From: Paraspadella gotoi
Taxonomy: Eukaryota > Chaetognatha
Assembly: GCA_051294375.1 (NCBI GenBank)
Contig: JBJCIZ010000028.1
Coordinates: 613,623-677,622 of the forward strand
Reading direction: 5' to 3'
DNA length: 64,000 nucleotides
This document shows, piece by piece, positions 47,680-58,301 of this stretch. A program made the position numbers and the translations under genes. Within the stretch, counting starts at the first letter, position 1, and each line of letters begins with the position of its first letter. The notes under the pieces are model-generated. The model was not told the origin of the DNA. It made no database searches and saw only the letters and a program-made list of their open reading frames with translations.

Positions 47680-50600
47680 ATGGGCGGTCAAAAGCGAAAA
47701 ACCGCCAGTCTGTCCAAAGCGCCGCCTCCGCCGCCAGTTTCCGATTCCGACGANNNNNNNNNNTCCTCGAATTCCGAGGAAGACGAGATCCCGACGGCGC
47801 CGCCTAAACCCGCCACGCCCAAGGCATCGTCAAAAGCGGCGCCGGTCAACGACGCCGCGGAATCGTCTTCGAGTGAAGACAGTTCCAGTGAAGAGGAAGA
47901 AGAGGCGAAGCCGCCGCCGCCGAAAAAGACTAAGAAAGTGTCCAGCTCCGCCGCTCCCGTCGCCGTCCCCAAGAAAGCCATCTCATCGGAAACTGTGGTC
48001 GCCAAGTCGAAAGCTAAGAAAACGGAGAAATCGCGGGGCTCCCACGCGCCGGTTCCCATCGCGGCCCCGGTGATGAACGGCGTCGCGTCTCCGCCACGCC
48101 CTTCCGACGCCGACTGGACCAAGGAGGAGACGAATCGTCTTCTCGATCGGATTTCCGCTCGACTTCCGCCCAACGACGTCCTCAAGTTTCAGACGCAACA
48201 AGAGCGGATGGACTGGGAAGCCGTCGCGGGAGAGGGGAGGTCGGCGGCCGACTGCAAGGCCAAGTGGGCCGCCGTTTTGAAGAAACTCAGGTTGGAGTGG
48301 TTTTTTGATGTTCGAAAGACTACAACTTTACTACTACATAGAGTATGAAAGGTTGCGGGGTCCCTCGACGGTATTATCTTGTAAGATAGCAAAATAGCTT
48401 GCTTTTTGAATAAATAAATTTATTTCAGGCGCACTCCATGATACGTGCTATTATTTAGAGGGGACTCTAATTTTTTAATGCTATTAAGCCATAAACATAA
48501 CATTTTTTCTCCGTCAACTTAATCAGAACCTTCAAAACAATGTCCGAACTCGTGAGGGAAGCTTTGGCCTCGGAAAAAGCTCAAGAACCGCTAGCCCCGC
48601 CGCAAGGGCGGCCGCCGGCACCGCCGCCGCCCGAATCGTATCCGGATCCCGATTGGGTTAGATTTTTTAAGTCAAAGTCGCAAGAGTACAAGTGAGTACG
48701 CGCGGTTTGGTTTTGTTTGAGTAATGTATATAAATATTTATTTATTGCATTATTGAATTCCTTTTTTAAAAGGCGTCGTAAGGCGACCAACGAGGATGGC
48801 GTCCGTTACACCGATTTCTATAAGAATCTCTCTGAAAGATTCAAGTCGATGTCTTCGTCGGAGAAAGAGCAGATTCGACGCGATCATCTCAATGATATGA
48901 GGGCCTTCATCGCTCCAGGTGAGAGAGAGAGAGAGAGAGAGAAAAATACAGACAGACAATGAGATAAAAATTTAAACCTCATTCTCATCATTTCTTCAGT
49001 CGGAACGAAAGTGGAAAAGATGAAGCCTCCGGCGAAACCGTCGACGCCCCTCCAGCTCTTCGTCAACTACGCCAAGGATAAGATGAAGCACAAGGACAAA
49101 TTCGTCTCCAAATCGGGACTGGTTAGTTTTTCATATCAAATAATATGAATGAAATTGGTACAACCAATATAAAATTATCCATTCATTCGATAAATAAACT
49201 AACTTGCGCCTGACTTTGAATAGTTTTTGGTGGTTTGAGGCCTCCAAGACAATATCAATCAAGACGCTCACATTCTCGTTTATTCACTCCCGTATAATAC
49301 TTATTATTACCTATGTATACGTATATTAAACATTATCCAATCCTCCAGGAACAAAACAACCTTCTCCGCAGGAAGTGGTCCGTCATGGACGACGACAAGA
49401 AGACCTTCTTCATCCTTCAGGCGGTGGAGTCTGCTCGTGCCTACGAAGTCGAAGTCAAGAGACTCAAAATCGAATCTCCCGATCAGACGGCGGGCCTGGC
49501 CGACACGGTCAAGGTCTTGTCCAAGCACGAGCAATTGCTCCTCGACAAGCACGAAGGCGAGATTTTTAAGGGGGGGGGGAATATTGCAGGAGTGGGTTCA
49601 TACATTAATGAAATCTGATGAATGTCGTCGGGTATTGGTACAAGTTTACCCCGCCTTTAAAGATGACTCTTTCAGTTGTGACCCGGTGACTTACCACCAA
49701 TAAGCCTGGCTCAAAGCCCAGGACACGTTCCATCGCTGGCGAGAGGGTTTAAGAATTTACGGAGGGAAGTCTTCAGCCCACTTATAGCGCCGTAACCATG
49801 AGTTGTTTTGTTTTAGTTTAATAATTATTTTTAACCTCGGAATCCCAACGAAGCCCCCAGTAAACGGATACGCCCACTTATAGTGCCTTAACCATGTGTA
49901 GTTTTGTTTTAGTTTAATAATTGTTTATTTTAACCTAGGAATCCCAACGAAGCCCCCAGGAAACGGATACTCGATTTTCGCTCAGGAAATTCTGACATCG
50001 GAAAAACTCAAGGGCATCGAACCCAGTGGTGAGCCGAGTTGACGTTTAATATTTGTATTATTTATATAGTTTGTCTAATTATATTGTATCTTTATATAAT
50101 ATTGTTTATTAACATTCGCTTTTTCTATAGGCCGCATGACGAAGGTGGCGCAACTCTGGAAGGAGATGCCCGATACGGAAAAGACGGTCTACAACGTCAA
50201 AGCCAAATCCGCCATGGAACAGTTCAAGATCGCCGTAGCGCAGTTGCCGCCCGAAATCAGGTATGGGTTATGTGGAAGTTATCCGATTGTGCATGTCCTG
50301 TAAAGATCTAAAAAACTGAAGATATCCTTTAAGTTTTACACTTCAACTCTTTTCTTCTTTTTGGATAAATTGCTGTAAGATGAGGGCGTTTCCATTCTTT
50401 CTCCGTTCTTTCTCTCGTTCTCGAGATTCTTTGCGCTTGAGAGAGATTAGCAGTTGTGGCAGGAGATGGTTCCATTCTCTGACCTTCCTTCTAATCCCTA
50501 CTTCTCCATAATTCCCCCCCCCCAATTTCAGATCCCGATTGTTGGGCTCGAAAAAGGAGTCGAAAAAAGAAGCGACCCCAAGGAAGATTCCGCCGCCGCC

Positions 50601-52392
50601 GCTTCCCGCCGGTTTTCCCCGCCGCGCCCTCAGAAACCCTTCGACGCCATCCGCGTCTTCATCGAGGCGAAGCGCGAGAAGTTCCGGCGCCGACATCCGG
50701 ACGCCTCCGCCTCGGAACTGAACCGGATGTTGACGGCGGAATACAACGAATTGTCGGAGAAGAAGAAAGAGAAATATCGGGCGAAGGCGTTGAGGTTGAA
50801 GGAGGATCACGAGGAGGAGATGAAGGTGAGGAAAAGATTAGGCTGGGGGGGGTTAGGGGGTGAAGGTGGGGCTTTGGTTGGAGGATTGTTGTTGTTTTGG
50901 TTTGGGGAGATTATCCTCGATGAAATGATGCACGATCCAGTGATTCTTTTTAGTACCTAAAGCCGTTTCATTCTCTCTCTCTCTTTCTCTCTGAACATTG
51001 AACAACGACTAAAAGGTCGTATAGGCCGCGGACTGTGTGCCCATGACCGTATCCGTGTATTCATTCTCATTCTCTCTCTCAGTTTCGCAACGCCAGCGCA
51101 AAAAGCAAGAGCGACTCGGAAGAATCAAAGCCGCCCCCGCCTAAAAAAGATAAAAGGCAAAAGAAAGGGAAAAAACCGGAAAAGGAATCGGAGGTCGTCT
51201 CTCACGCCCCGGCTCCCGCAGCCCAAACGGCCCCCGCGAAAAAGGGCAAAGGCCCCAAGAAGCCGCCGATGAACGGATACACCGTCTTCAGCTCGGAATG
51301 TTTTCGCGATGCGGAGCTGATGAAGGGCGTTCCCAACACGGAAAAGATGAGCCTCATTTCGCGAAAGTGGAAGGAGTTGGATGGTGATTAATATATGAAA
51401 TATATAATATATATAAAATATTAACTAAATCAATCGCTTAATCGTTATCGAAGGCGTCCCCGGAAGTAGTGAAATTGAAACTTTCGTATGAATTCATTTG
51501 TTTACTCGTTTAATTCGTTACAATCGAATGAACAAAGTTCTCTCGCCGTAACGATAAAAATTTTAGGACCCATAACGAATTTCTAGGTTGACAGAGATTA
51601 AAACTTAAACGAGTTAAATAATTTAATCTCATTTTGAAACGAATTGAAAGTTACTTTGTCACTGAATTACAATTTAATACAATAATGATACTATTTATGA
51701 TAACATAATCCTTAACCATTGCAAAAGAATAATATTAAATCTTCAATTATGTTTTCTTGATACCTAATGAATATACGATAATATGCAAATAAGATTAATG
51801 AACTCAATCTCATTAGAAACGTTACACAAATTCTAATATAATTTTATGAAACTTCTTCTTCGTGCAGAATCCGAGCATCAAGCCTACAATCTCAAAGCCA
51901 AGTTTCTCGTCGACGAATACGTCCGCAACTTCCCCGACTCTGACTTTGCAGTCGCTCATCTAAAGAGGGCAGCGAAGAAAGCAGCCGTGGCGGCGACCCC
52001 AGCGGCTGCGACCCCAGCGGCTGCGTCGTCTGCTGCATCGTCGCTGCCGGCGACGGCGAAGAACAACAAGTTGCAGTCGTTGAAGGCGGTGGCGACGTCG
52101 ACGCCAAAGGCAAAGACGAAGGATGACGACGACGACGATGATGACGACAAAGAAGAAGAAGAGGAGAGCGACAGCGAAGGGTGGGTTTAAATTTTTTAAC
52201 GAATTTTATAGCATAACAAAATAAAATAAAATAAAATACAAATGAAATACAATGATATAAAAAGGTTACGGGATGAAAAGTTGAATCGGTTGTGAACCTC
52301 GTGGCGACGGTCACGACCGAAGAAACCCGTTAAAGCTCGTGAAAAACGAGACCATTGACTCGAGGTCTAATGTCATTGGCCGTTGAGGAGAG

Positions 52393-52456
<64 letters not shown>

Positions 52457-52943
52457 GAGGTTGCTCGACCTCATTGGAATGATTTCCGACCCAGATTTCG
52501 GAAGCCGAATCCAGAAAAGGAAGAGTAATTTCCGGAAGAGGAAAAGAAGGTTCCGGAAGAGGAAACTGGCTTGCCGTTTATAAAAATTGTTTAGACAATA
52601 TACATCTTTGCTTCACGTTTCTGTTTTCATTTTCTTCAGCGAGCCGGAAGTTTCCAACATCGCCAAAGTTTCTTCGTCGCCTAAAAAGACGACGGGATCG
52701 ATCGCCACGCCCACTGCCAAGAAAGACGACGACGACGACGAAGACGACGACGACGAAGAAGAGGAAGAATCTTCTGAAGAATCGAGCGACGAGGACGCCG
52801 CGGCGGGGAGCCCAGCCAAACCGACGCCTGCCGCTGCCGCAGCGCCGTCAAAATCGGTCGCAGCAGGAAAAGCGGAAGCGTCGGATTCCGATGAGGAGGA
52901 GGAAGAAGATGATTCGTCCGAGGAAGAAGAAGAAGAAGAGTGA
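47680..52943 (+). CDS. UBTF: UBTF homologue (upstream binding factor, multi-HMG-box RNA polymerase I factor)
   Basis: Nucleolar architectural factor for rDNA transcription. Eleven exons: 47680-48290, 48527-48691, 48773-48918, 49000-49121, 49349-49556, 49939-50028, 50131-50260, 50532-50825, 51083-51383, 51868-52180 and 52640-52943; about 894 residues. The N-terminal UBF dimerisation-like region (DADWTKEETNRLLDRIS, then DWEAVAGEGRSAADCKAKW) precedes about five HMG boxes, for example KPSTPLQLFVNYAKDK, IPTKPPGNGYSIFAQE, PQKPFDAIRVFIEAKR and GPKKPPMNGYTVFSSE, and an acidic Ser/Glu tail. Oddities: ten N within exon 1, a GC donor after exon 5, a duplicated acceptor before exon 6, and a one-base frame break in exon 8 at about 50560-50635 between the acceptor-proximal frame and the HMG-box frame. 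Confidence 0.92.
47754..47763. other. Assembly gap (10 N) in UBTF exon 1
   Basis: Falls in Ser/Asp-rich low-complexity coding sequence. The frame happens to continue across exactly ten bases, but true length is unknown. Confidence 0.95.
48343..48428 (+). repeat. Dispersed repeat family A, degenerate fragment, UBTF intron 1
   Basis: gaaaggttgcggggtccctc through tagcttgctttttgaataaa resembles the 3' half of family A with many changes. Confidence 0.45.
49135..49312 (-). repeat. Dispersed repeat family A, reverse orientation, UBTF intron 4
   Basis: Read on the minus strand it gives the family tail (ttatccattcattcgataaa complement), the caaagtcagg-like block and, farther on, gtattatacgggagtg, the counterpart of the 5' end of the pair at 39487. 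Confidence 0.65.
49784..49976 (+). repeat. Tandem duplication covering the UBTF exon 6 acceptor and exon start
   Basis: Two ~100-bp copies each contain cacttatag, gttttgttttagtttaataa, a T-rich tract and gaatcccaacgaagccccca. Copy 2 has the working acceptor aacctag at 49938; copy 1 reads aacctcg, so the AG is lost. Confidence 0.9.
51018..51070 (+). repeat. Short dispersed repeat family E, UBTF intron 8
   Basis: tataggccgcggactgtgtg and cccatgaccgtatccgtg resemble THOC5 intron 9 at 15295-15362. Confidence 0.5.
52388..52453 (+). repeat. (GA)n microsatellite in UBTF intron 10
   Basis: About 60 bp of almost pure GA dinucleotides. Confidence 0.95.
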
Positions 52944-53685
52944 CTGTGTTAAATCTATCATTAATAATATCACCATTGATTTAAAAAAAACATATATTTC
53001 AGAATTAATCTTTTTTTTTTTTTCGTTTTTACCGAAAATCGTCGACTCGTTATATTAATCATTAAAAAAATTGTTTTAGTTAAAATTCCCTCCTTCCCTT
53101 TTTCCTCATGTTTGTTGTTTTTCCGGCCAATCAAGTTTTTTTTTTTGTTTTTTTTTGTTAATCCTCTCTCGTTTGTTTGTTTGTTTGTTTCGTCTCCCCG
53201 AATTTATTCCAGTTTGTTATTAATTTCTCGAACAGTTGGTTGTCTATTGACAATGATGAAAAGGTTATACTATTATAATATTGTTAAATATACCATTCCG
53301 AACCGAAATTTCCTGGGAATGTAATTGACTCGAATTGAAAAATAATTCCGTTACTCTTTGAACATTTATCATTCGATATCCGAAGCGTCGAAGTTTTTTC
53401 GCTCATTGACTTTTTTCTTTTTTCGACTGAACATTATTGATCATTCGTTTCGCTCGAGTCGTTGACGCCATCATCAGTGGCCACTGGTTTCGCTGGTTAT
53501 TGTAAATCGCTTTTTGTCCCTCGTCGACGCCGTCTGAAACAAAGCGGCGACCCAATTTTCTTTTTCCTCCTCTCCCATTTTTTTCCGTGAAAAAAAAAAT
53601 CATACATTTTTTTTCCAAATGTCCGATCATCGATTGTTTACTTCAGGTCTTTTTAATTTGTTAAAAACTCAAAAAATTGTCGGTC
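52944..53685. other. Intergenic region between UBTF and MCMBP
   Basis: 742 bp with T-homopolymers and gtttgtttgttt tracts, no exon recognised. gattgtttacttcag, ending at 53646, is an acceptor-like site 40 bases before the MCMBP ATG. Confidence 0.5.
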
Positions 53686-56600
53686 ATGCGGACGGAACTC
53701 GTCTCCGATCCTTTGTCGGTCGTCGATCGACTCTTCACGGCGGAATTGGCGGCAGCCGCCGACCGAACTCTCGCCGCCAAGAACGCCGTCAAGGTCATCT
53801 CTCGCCATTTCGCCGCCGAAGCGGCGGGCGTCGACGTTCCGTCTTTGAACGACGCCGAGAGAGACCGTCTGGTCGACGGGACGCTGGTCCGGTTTCGAGG
53901 GATGGTGCAGGTATGTGAATGTCTCGGGAGACATAGGGATAATGACAGATAGTATTATTATATTTGTTTTAACATGCTGTTTAGCCTTTTGGATGTTGTG
54001 AGTTTTTCATCAATGACCTTCTAACGGGAATAATTTACGATATCTATGTAGAAAATTAGGGCAGAAAGTAATTTAACCTTGTGTTGTATAGATGCTCCCT
54101 CTTTTTTCAGAAGACAACACTATCATCTGCATCCTAAATTAAATAGGGGATAATAGGGAATATAGGGGAAAAAAATAAATAAAATGAGATGTTTATTCGT
54201 TTAAATTTGTGTATACATTTACTTTCCTTTTCGTTGCGTTTCGAATTTAGAGAAAAACAATTTTTTGAATTGTTTGTCAACGAATTATATTTGGACAATT
54301 AGTTAGTCGGACATGTTTCGACTCTGCAGTTGAAGATGAAGACTCTCACTGCAAAGTCGAAACACAACTAAATAATTGTCCAAATATGATTCGTTGACAA
54401 ACAATTCAAAAAATTGTTTTTCTCTGAAATCGTTTAAATTTATATCTCAATGTTAGGACACGTTCGAGTCGGAGATATTCGTTGGGGCTTTGTCGAAGAC
54501 GACGACGACGCCGATCTGCGGCCTTTTCCGCGATTCCATCTCCGGACCGGAAGGATGGAACTTAGATCTGGAGTCGCGGGACAACGTGCTGCTTGACAGG
54601 TGAACGACGAATACGAGGAAGTTACAAAACATGATAATGACAATAGTGACAAAATGACAATGACACGATCTTTTTTCGCGACATGTTGAAATTGTCTTGC
54701 GTTGCTTCGTTGTTATCAAGAGTTTCTAGACTCCTAAAATGTTTCATTGTGGACGCAATGTATCGAATTCTACATCATGACAGATCACCGTAAAACGTCT
54801 TCTTGCTTATCATACACGGATTACGTTATTCCGTAATCGTCAGCCGCGCTTTTTTACGTCCTCGCTAGTTCAGACCGCTGCCTCTCGTGACGAGTAAATC
54901 CAAACGCAATATGTAAATCGACTTTTGGGAAATTAAAAAAATGACTGAAGACGAAAGTATATGACCGGGACCATAAAATATTACTAGTTATTAATTAACG
55001 GGCTTTCAAGAGTTTAAAGCTCAGCTCAATGCACAATTATATAAATTGAATTAAGAAATAAGTTTATAAAATGACTCAATTTTCGATTATCTCTACCAAA
55101 TGTTAGGCAGTCGCTCTACCTCGTTCCTATTCCCGCCGAGACTGCGTGGGCGAAGAGTCTCGGAAGGACGGAGGAGGAAATCATGGAGGCGGAGCCGTCG
55201 ACGAGCTCCTCCGATGCCTCGGTAAATATACTTAAAATATATATATAAAAAATGGTTAAATAATAAGTATGATTAAATAAATATTTATTTTAAGCGAACG
55301 AAACGTGGCGTAGACGACGACGAGGAATCGACGACCGCTAAGAGAATCAAACCGGACGACGCAGCCGCCGCCGCGGCCGAGCGGCGAGGCGGCGACGGCC
55401 GGGGAAGCGGCAGCTCCGCGCCTTTCGATCTCAACTTTCCGTTGACTGGGGAAAAAGGTAAGGGTGATAATCTTATTCTTGCATTTAAGTAATAAAAAAT
55501 AATAAATACAAGAGGAAGGGCTAACTTTTGGAATCGTCATCATGGCATCGAAAACGAACCGGATTTAATTTATTTATTTATTACTTTAAATAGTCAATAA
55601 GTATAACTCGTCTGTAATTTGTATGTTTCTGAATTCGATGATACTAATGAAGTCTTTCATCCAGGCCCGGCCGTCATCGCCAAAGTCTACGACGCCGACG
55701 CCGTCGGACTCAAAGTCTGCGACGTCTGTGAATTTCTCGGAATTCTCTCATTTGATTCGCCGCAAGGTACGTGAGAAAGAGACGGACGGTACGGATGGAT
55801 AGACGGACAGACGGACAAAATACCAACCATAAAGACATAAAGACAGACATGATCTTAGAATTAAAAAAAATTCACTTTTATCTTTCTCTCTCTCTCTTCC
55901 TCTCTTTCTCTCTTCCTTCCCTCCCTCCTTCTCTCTCCCCCCTCCCCACAGACCCCCCTCCCTTCTCCTCCCTCTCCTCCCTCTCCTCCCTCTCCTCCAC
56001 CGATCCCTCCGACTCTTCCACCCCGATGGACTTTTCCTCTCCCGACTTCGACGCCCCCCCTTCGCCCCCTTCCTCCCTCGTTCCTCGCCTCCACGTCCTC
56101 GTCGTCCACAAACTCTCCGTCGACGACGCCGCCACGCCCGAGCGCCTCCGTCTCTTGGACGACGCCGATCTTCGACGAGCCTTGGCCGAAGAGTTGAAGG
56201 CGACGCCGCCCGACGCCGGGCGGACGTTGAGGACGATGTTGACCTCGTTGTTGATGGGGGACGAGTTGGCGGCGAAGTATTTGGCTTGTCATTTGGTGTC
56301 GTCTGTCTACAGGTGACGAAAGAGACGACTTTGGATGTTGGTCAGTTTGTTTGTTCAAATTTGTTCGTTTAATTTTAATTTTTCTGTCTCGTAAGAGAAA
56401 TGGAGAACCTTAAAATCTTATTCCGCGTCCAAAGATAGGAGGAAGATATCTTGTTCGTTTAATGAATGTATTGGGGAGACGTGTGTATGTATTAGCTATA
56501 CAATANNNNNNNNNNTCATAGTAGATTTCTACTATTAGTGAATATGTTTTAAATTAATCTTTTTCTTCTCGCTCCCCCTTCAGTCGTCGTGACGTCCGGC

Positions 56601-58301
56601 CGATCGGACAAATGAGCCTCAACTTCTCCAACGCTCCGCCTGGCCATCCTCTCCCCAAACGAATCGCTCAGGTCTTGGCGCTTCTTCGCCCCGCCGTCGA
56701 TTTGCTGCCCATGTCGCTCGAGGTCTTGAACGGACCCTCCTTCGTTCCTGTGAAGGTGAGAGAGAAAGAGAGTCAGTCAGTCAGACAGATAACACAGAGA
56801 TAGAAAAAATAAAGATGAAATGCTGTTAAAACTATTCTTGAATGCGCCAGGACTACGAAGCGAACCGCCTGGTGAGCGGACGTCTTCAACTCGCCCGCGG
56901 GACGGAGATCCTCGCCGACGAGACTCTTCTCTCCGCCGGACGCCTCGACGAACGCGGAGTCCGCAACTTGGCCGCCCTCGGCAACGTCGTCCGCTGGCAA
57001 AAGGTCAATTTTTTTGTGGTTTTTTAAATCCTATTTGCATATTGTAGCAAATGGGAGATTTTTTTTCTCGGATTTCTGTGATTAGGTTTTTTTACCGAGT
57101 TTTATGGTTTTGATGGTTAATTTTAGTAAAGTTTTATTATATTTCGAAAGAATTAACTGCTAATCAGTATTTCCTAGGATCTTTGTATATATATTTCATC
57201 TTATAACATTCATCTTATTCTTATAACATGCCTCACAGGTCGACTACGACTTTAAGTGGAACTCGCAGGAGATTCCCACCGATCTCCGCTTCGTCGTCGT
57301 CAGCGAAGGAAAGTCGATCCTCCCCGCGGATTTTCACGTTCCGCTGAGACCCTCGACCGGAGTCGTCGCCCCGGCGGAGGAATACGATAGACTCTTGGAC
57401 GAGGTGAGAGTTTTTTTTTTTTTTTTTTTTTAAATTTTACTTATTGGATTTTACTCTTCTCAATCTAACCCCCACCCCCCCCTCTCAGAAAATTCCCCCC
57501 CTCTCTCTCCCTCCCTCCTCGCTTCCCTCCGTCTCTTCTCTCTCATCCCTCCGTCGCGTCTCCTACGAAGTGGACGAGGAGACGCAGAGACTCGTCGAGG
57601 AAGACTTCGTCGCCGCCAGAGCCGCCGATCGACAGGTTGTTTTTATTTAATAATCAATTATTAAATAAAGAATTTTAAATAACTTACAATTTGTTGAGAG
57701 AATTAATTATTTGTTGATATTTTAAATTGGTGGAAGGGTAGTTTTTTGAGACGATTCTTCTCATGATGGTGCGAAAGAAGTTATGACTATTTAATTTTAT
57801 ATTAATTTTGTTCGGAACATATTGATGTTACGATTAACAATTTTTTTTTTATCATATAAGCGTGAGAGGATGACCGATGATCCTTGACCATTCCCCAGAA
57901 AAATGAAAAAAAAAAAAAAAATTCTGAAACAGTCATTGTTCGGGGAACGTTTTAAAATAAATTATCCGCGTGTTGTTTTTATTCTACATAAGGCAGAGTT
58001 ATTCATTTCAGTCGTAAAACCGAAACTTTCCCGTTTTTAATTATCAAACTCAACTCCCCTTCGATCGCAGAGCATGACGGTGGAAGACTTCGAACGCCTC
58101 CTCCTCCTGGCGCGATACTCGACGCTGCTGGACGCCGCCTCCGCTGCCGCCGCCGCAGAGTCCGCCGCAGCTGGAAAAGTCTCGCTGAGTCTCGAGACTT
58201 GGAACGAGTGTCGACGGATGGAGGAGGAAAGGAAAGGAAGGATCCCCGAGCCGAGGATGGAGGGCGGAGGAGACGAAGGGAGAGTCGGCGTCGAAATGTG
58301 A
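53686..58301 (+). CDS. MCMBP: MCMBP homologue (MCM complex-binding protein)
   Basis: Binds MCM3-7 and supports MCM assembly and unloading and sister-chromatid cohesion. Eleven exons: 53686-53910, 54457-54599, 55107-55221, 55295-55457, 55665-55766, 55952-56312, 56584-56755, 56851-57003, 57239-57403, 57489-57635 and 58071-58301, closing to 658 residues (642 in human). Signatures: [17 protein letters not shown]-like [24 protein letters not shown], a basic patch [69 protein letters not shown], and the C-terminal [20 protein letters not shown]. Exon 6 begins with a Ser/Asp-rich species-specific stretch; exon 11 has poly-Ala. Intron 1 carries a 177-bp hairpin repeat and intron 6 has an assembly gap. 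Confidence 0.94.
54249..54425. repeat. Near-perfect long inverted repeat (hairpin element), MCMBP intron 1
   Basis: The outer arms start agagaaaaacaattttttga and return as its complement ending ttgtttttctct; pairing continues through ttgtcaacgaattatatttg and, after a few mismatches, gtttcgact-ctgcagt against actgca-aagtcgaaac, leaving a small loop around 54330-54350. It ends 31 bases before the exon 2 acceptor. Confidence 0.92.
56506..56515. other. Assembly gap (10 N) in MCMBP intron 6
   Basis: N run inside AT-rich intron. Immediately left, gcgtccaaagatagg and tcgtttaatgaatg look like a decayed family A fragment. Confidence 0.9.
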
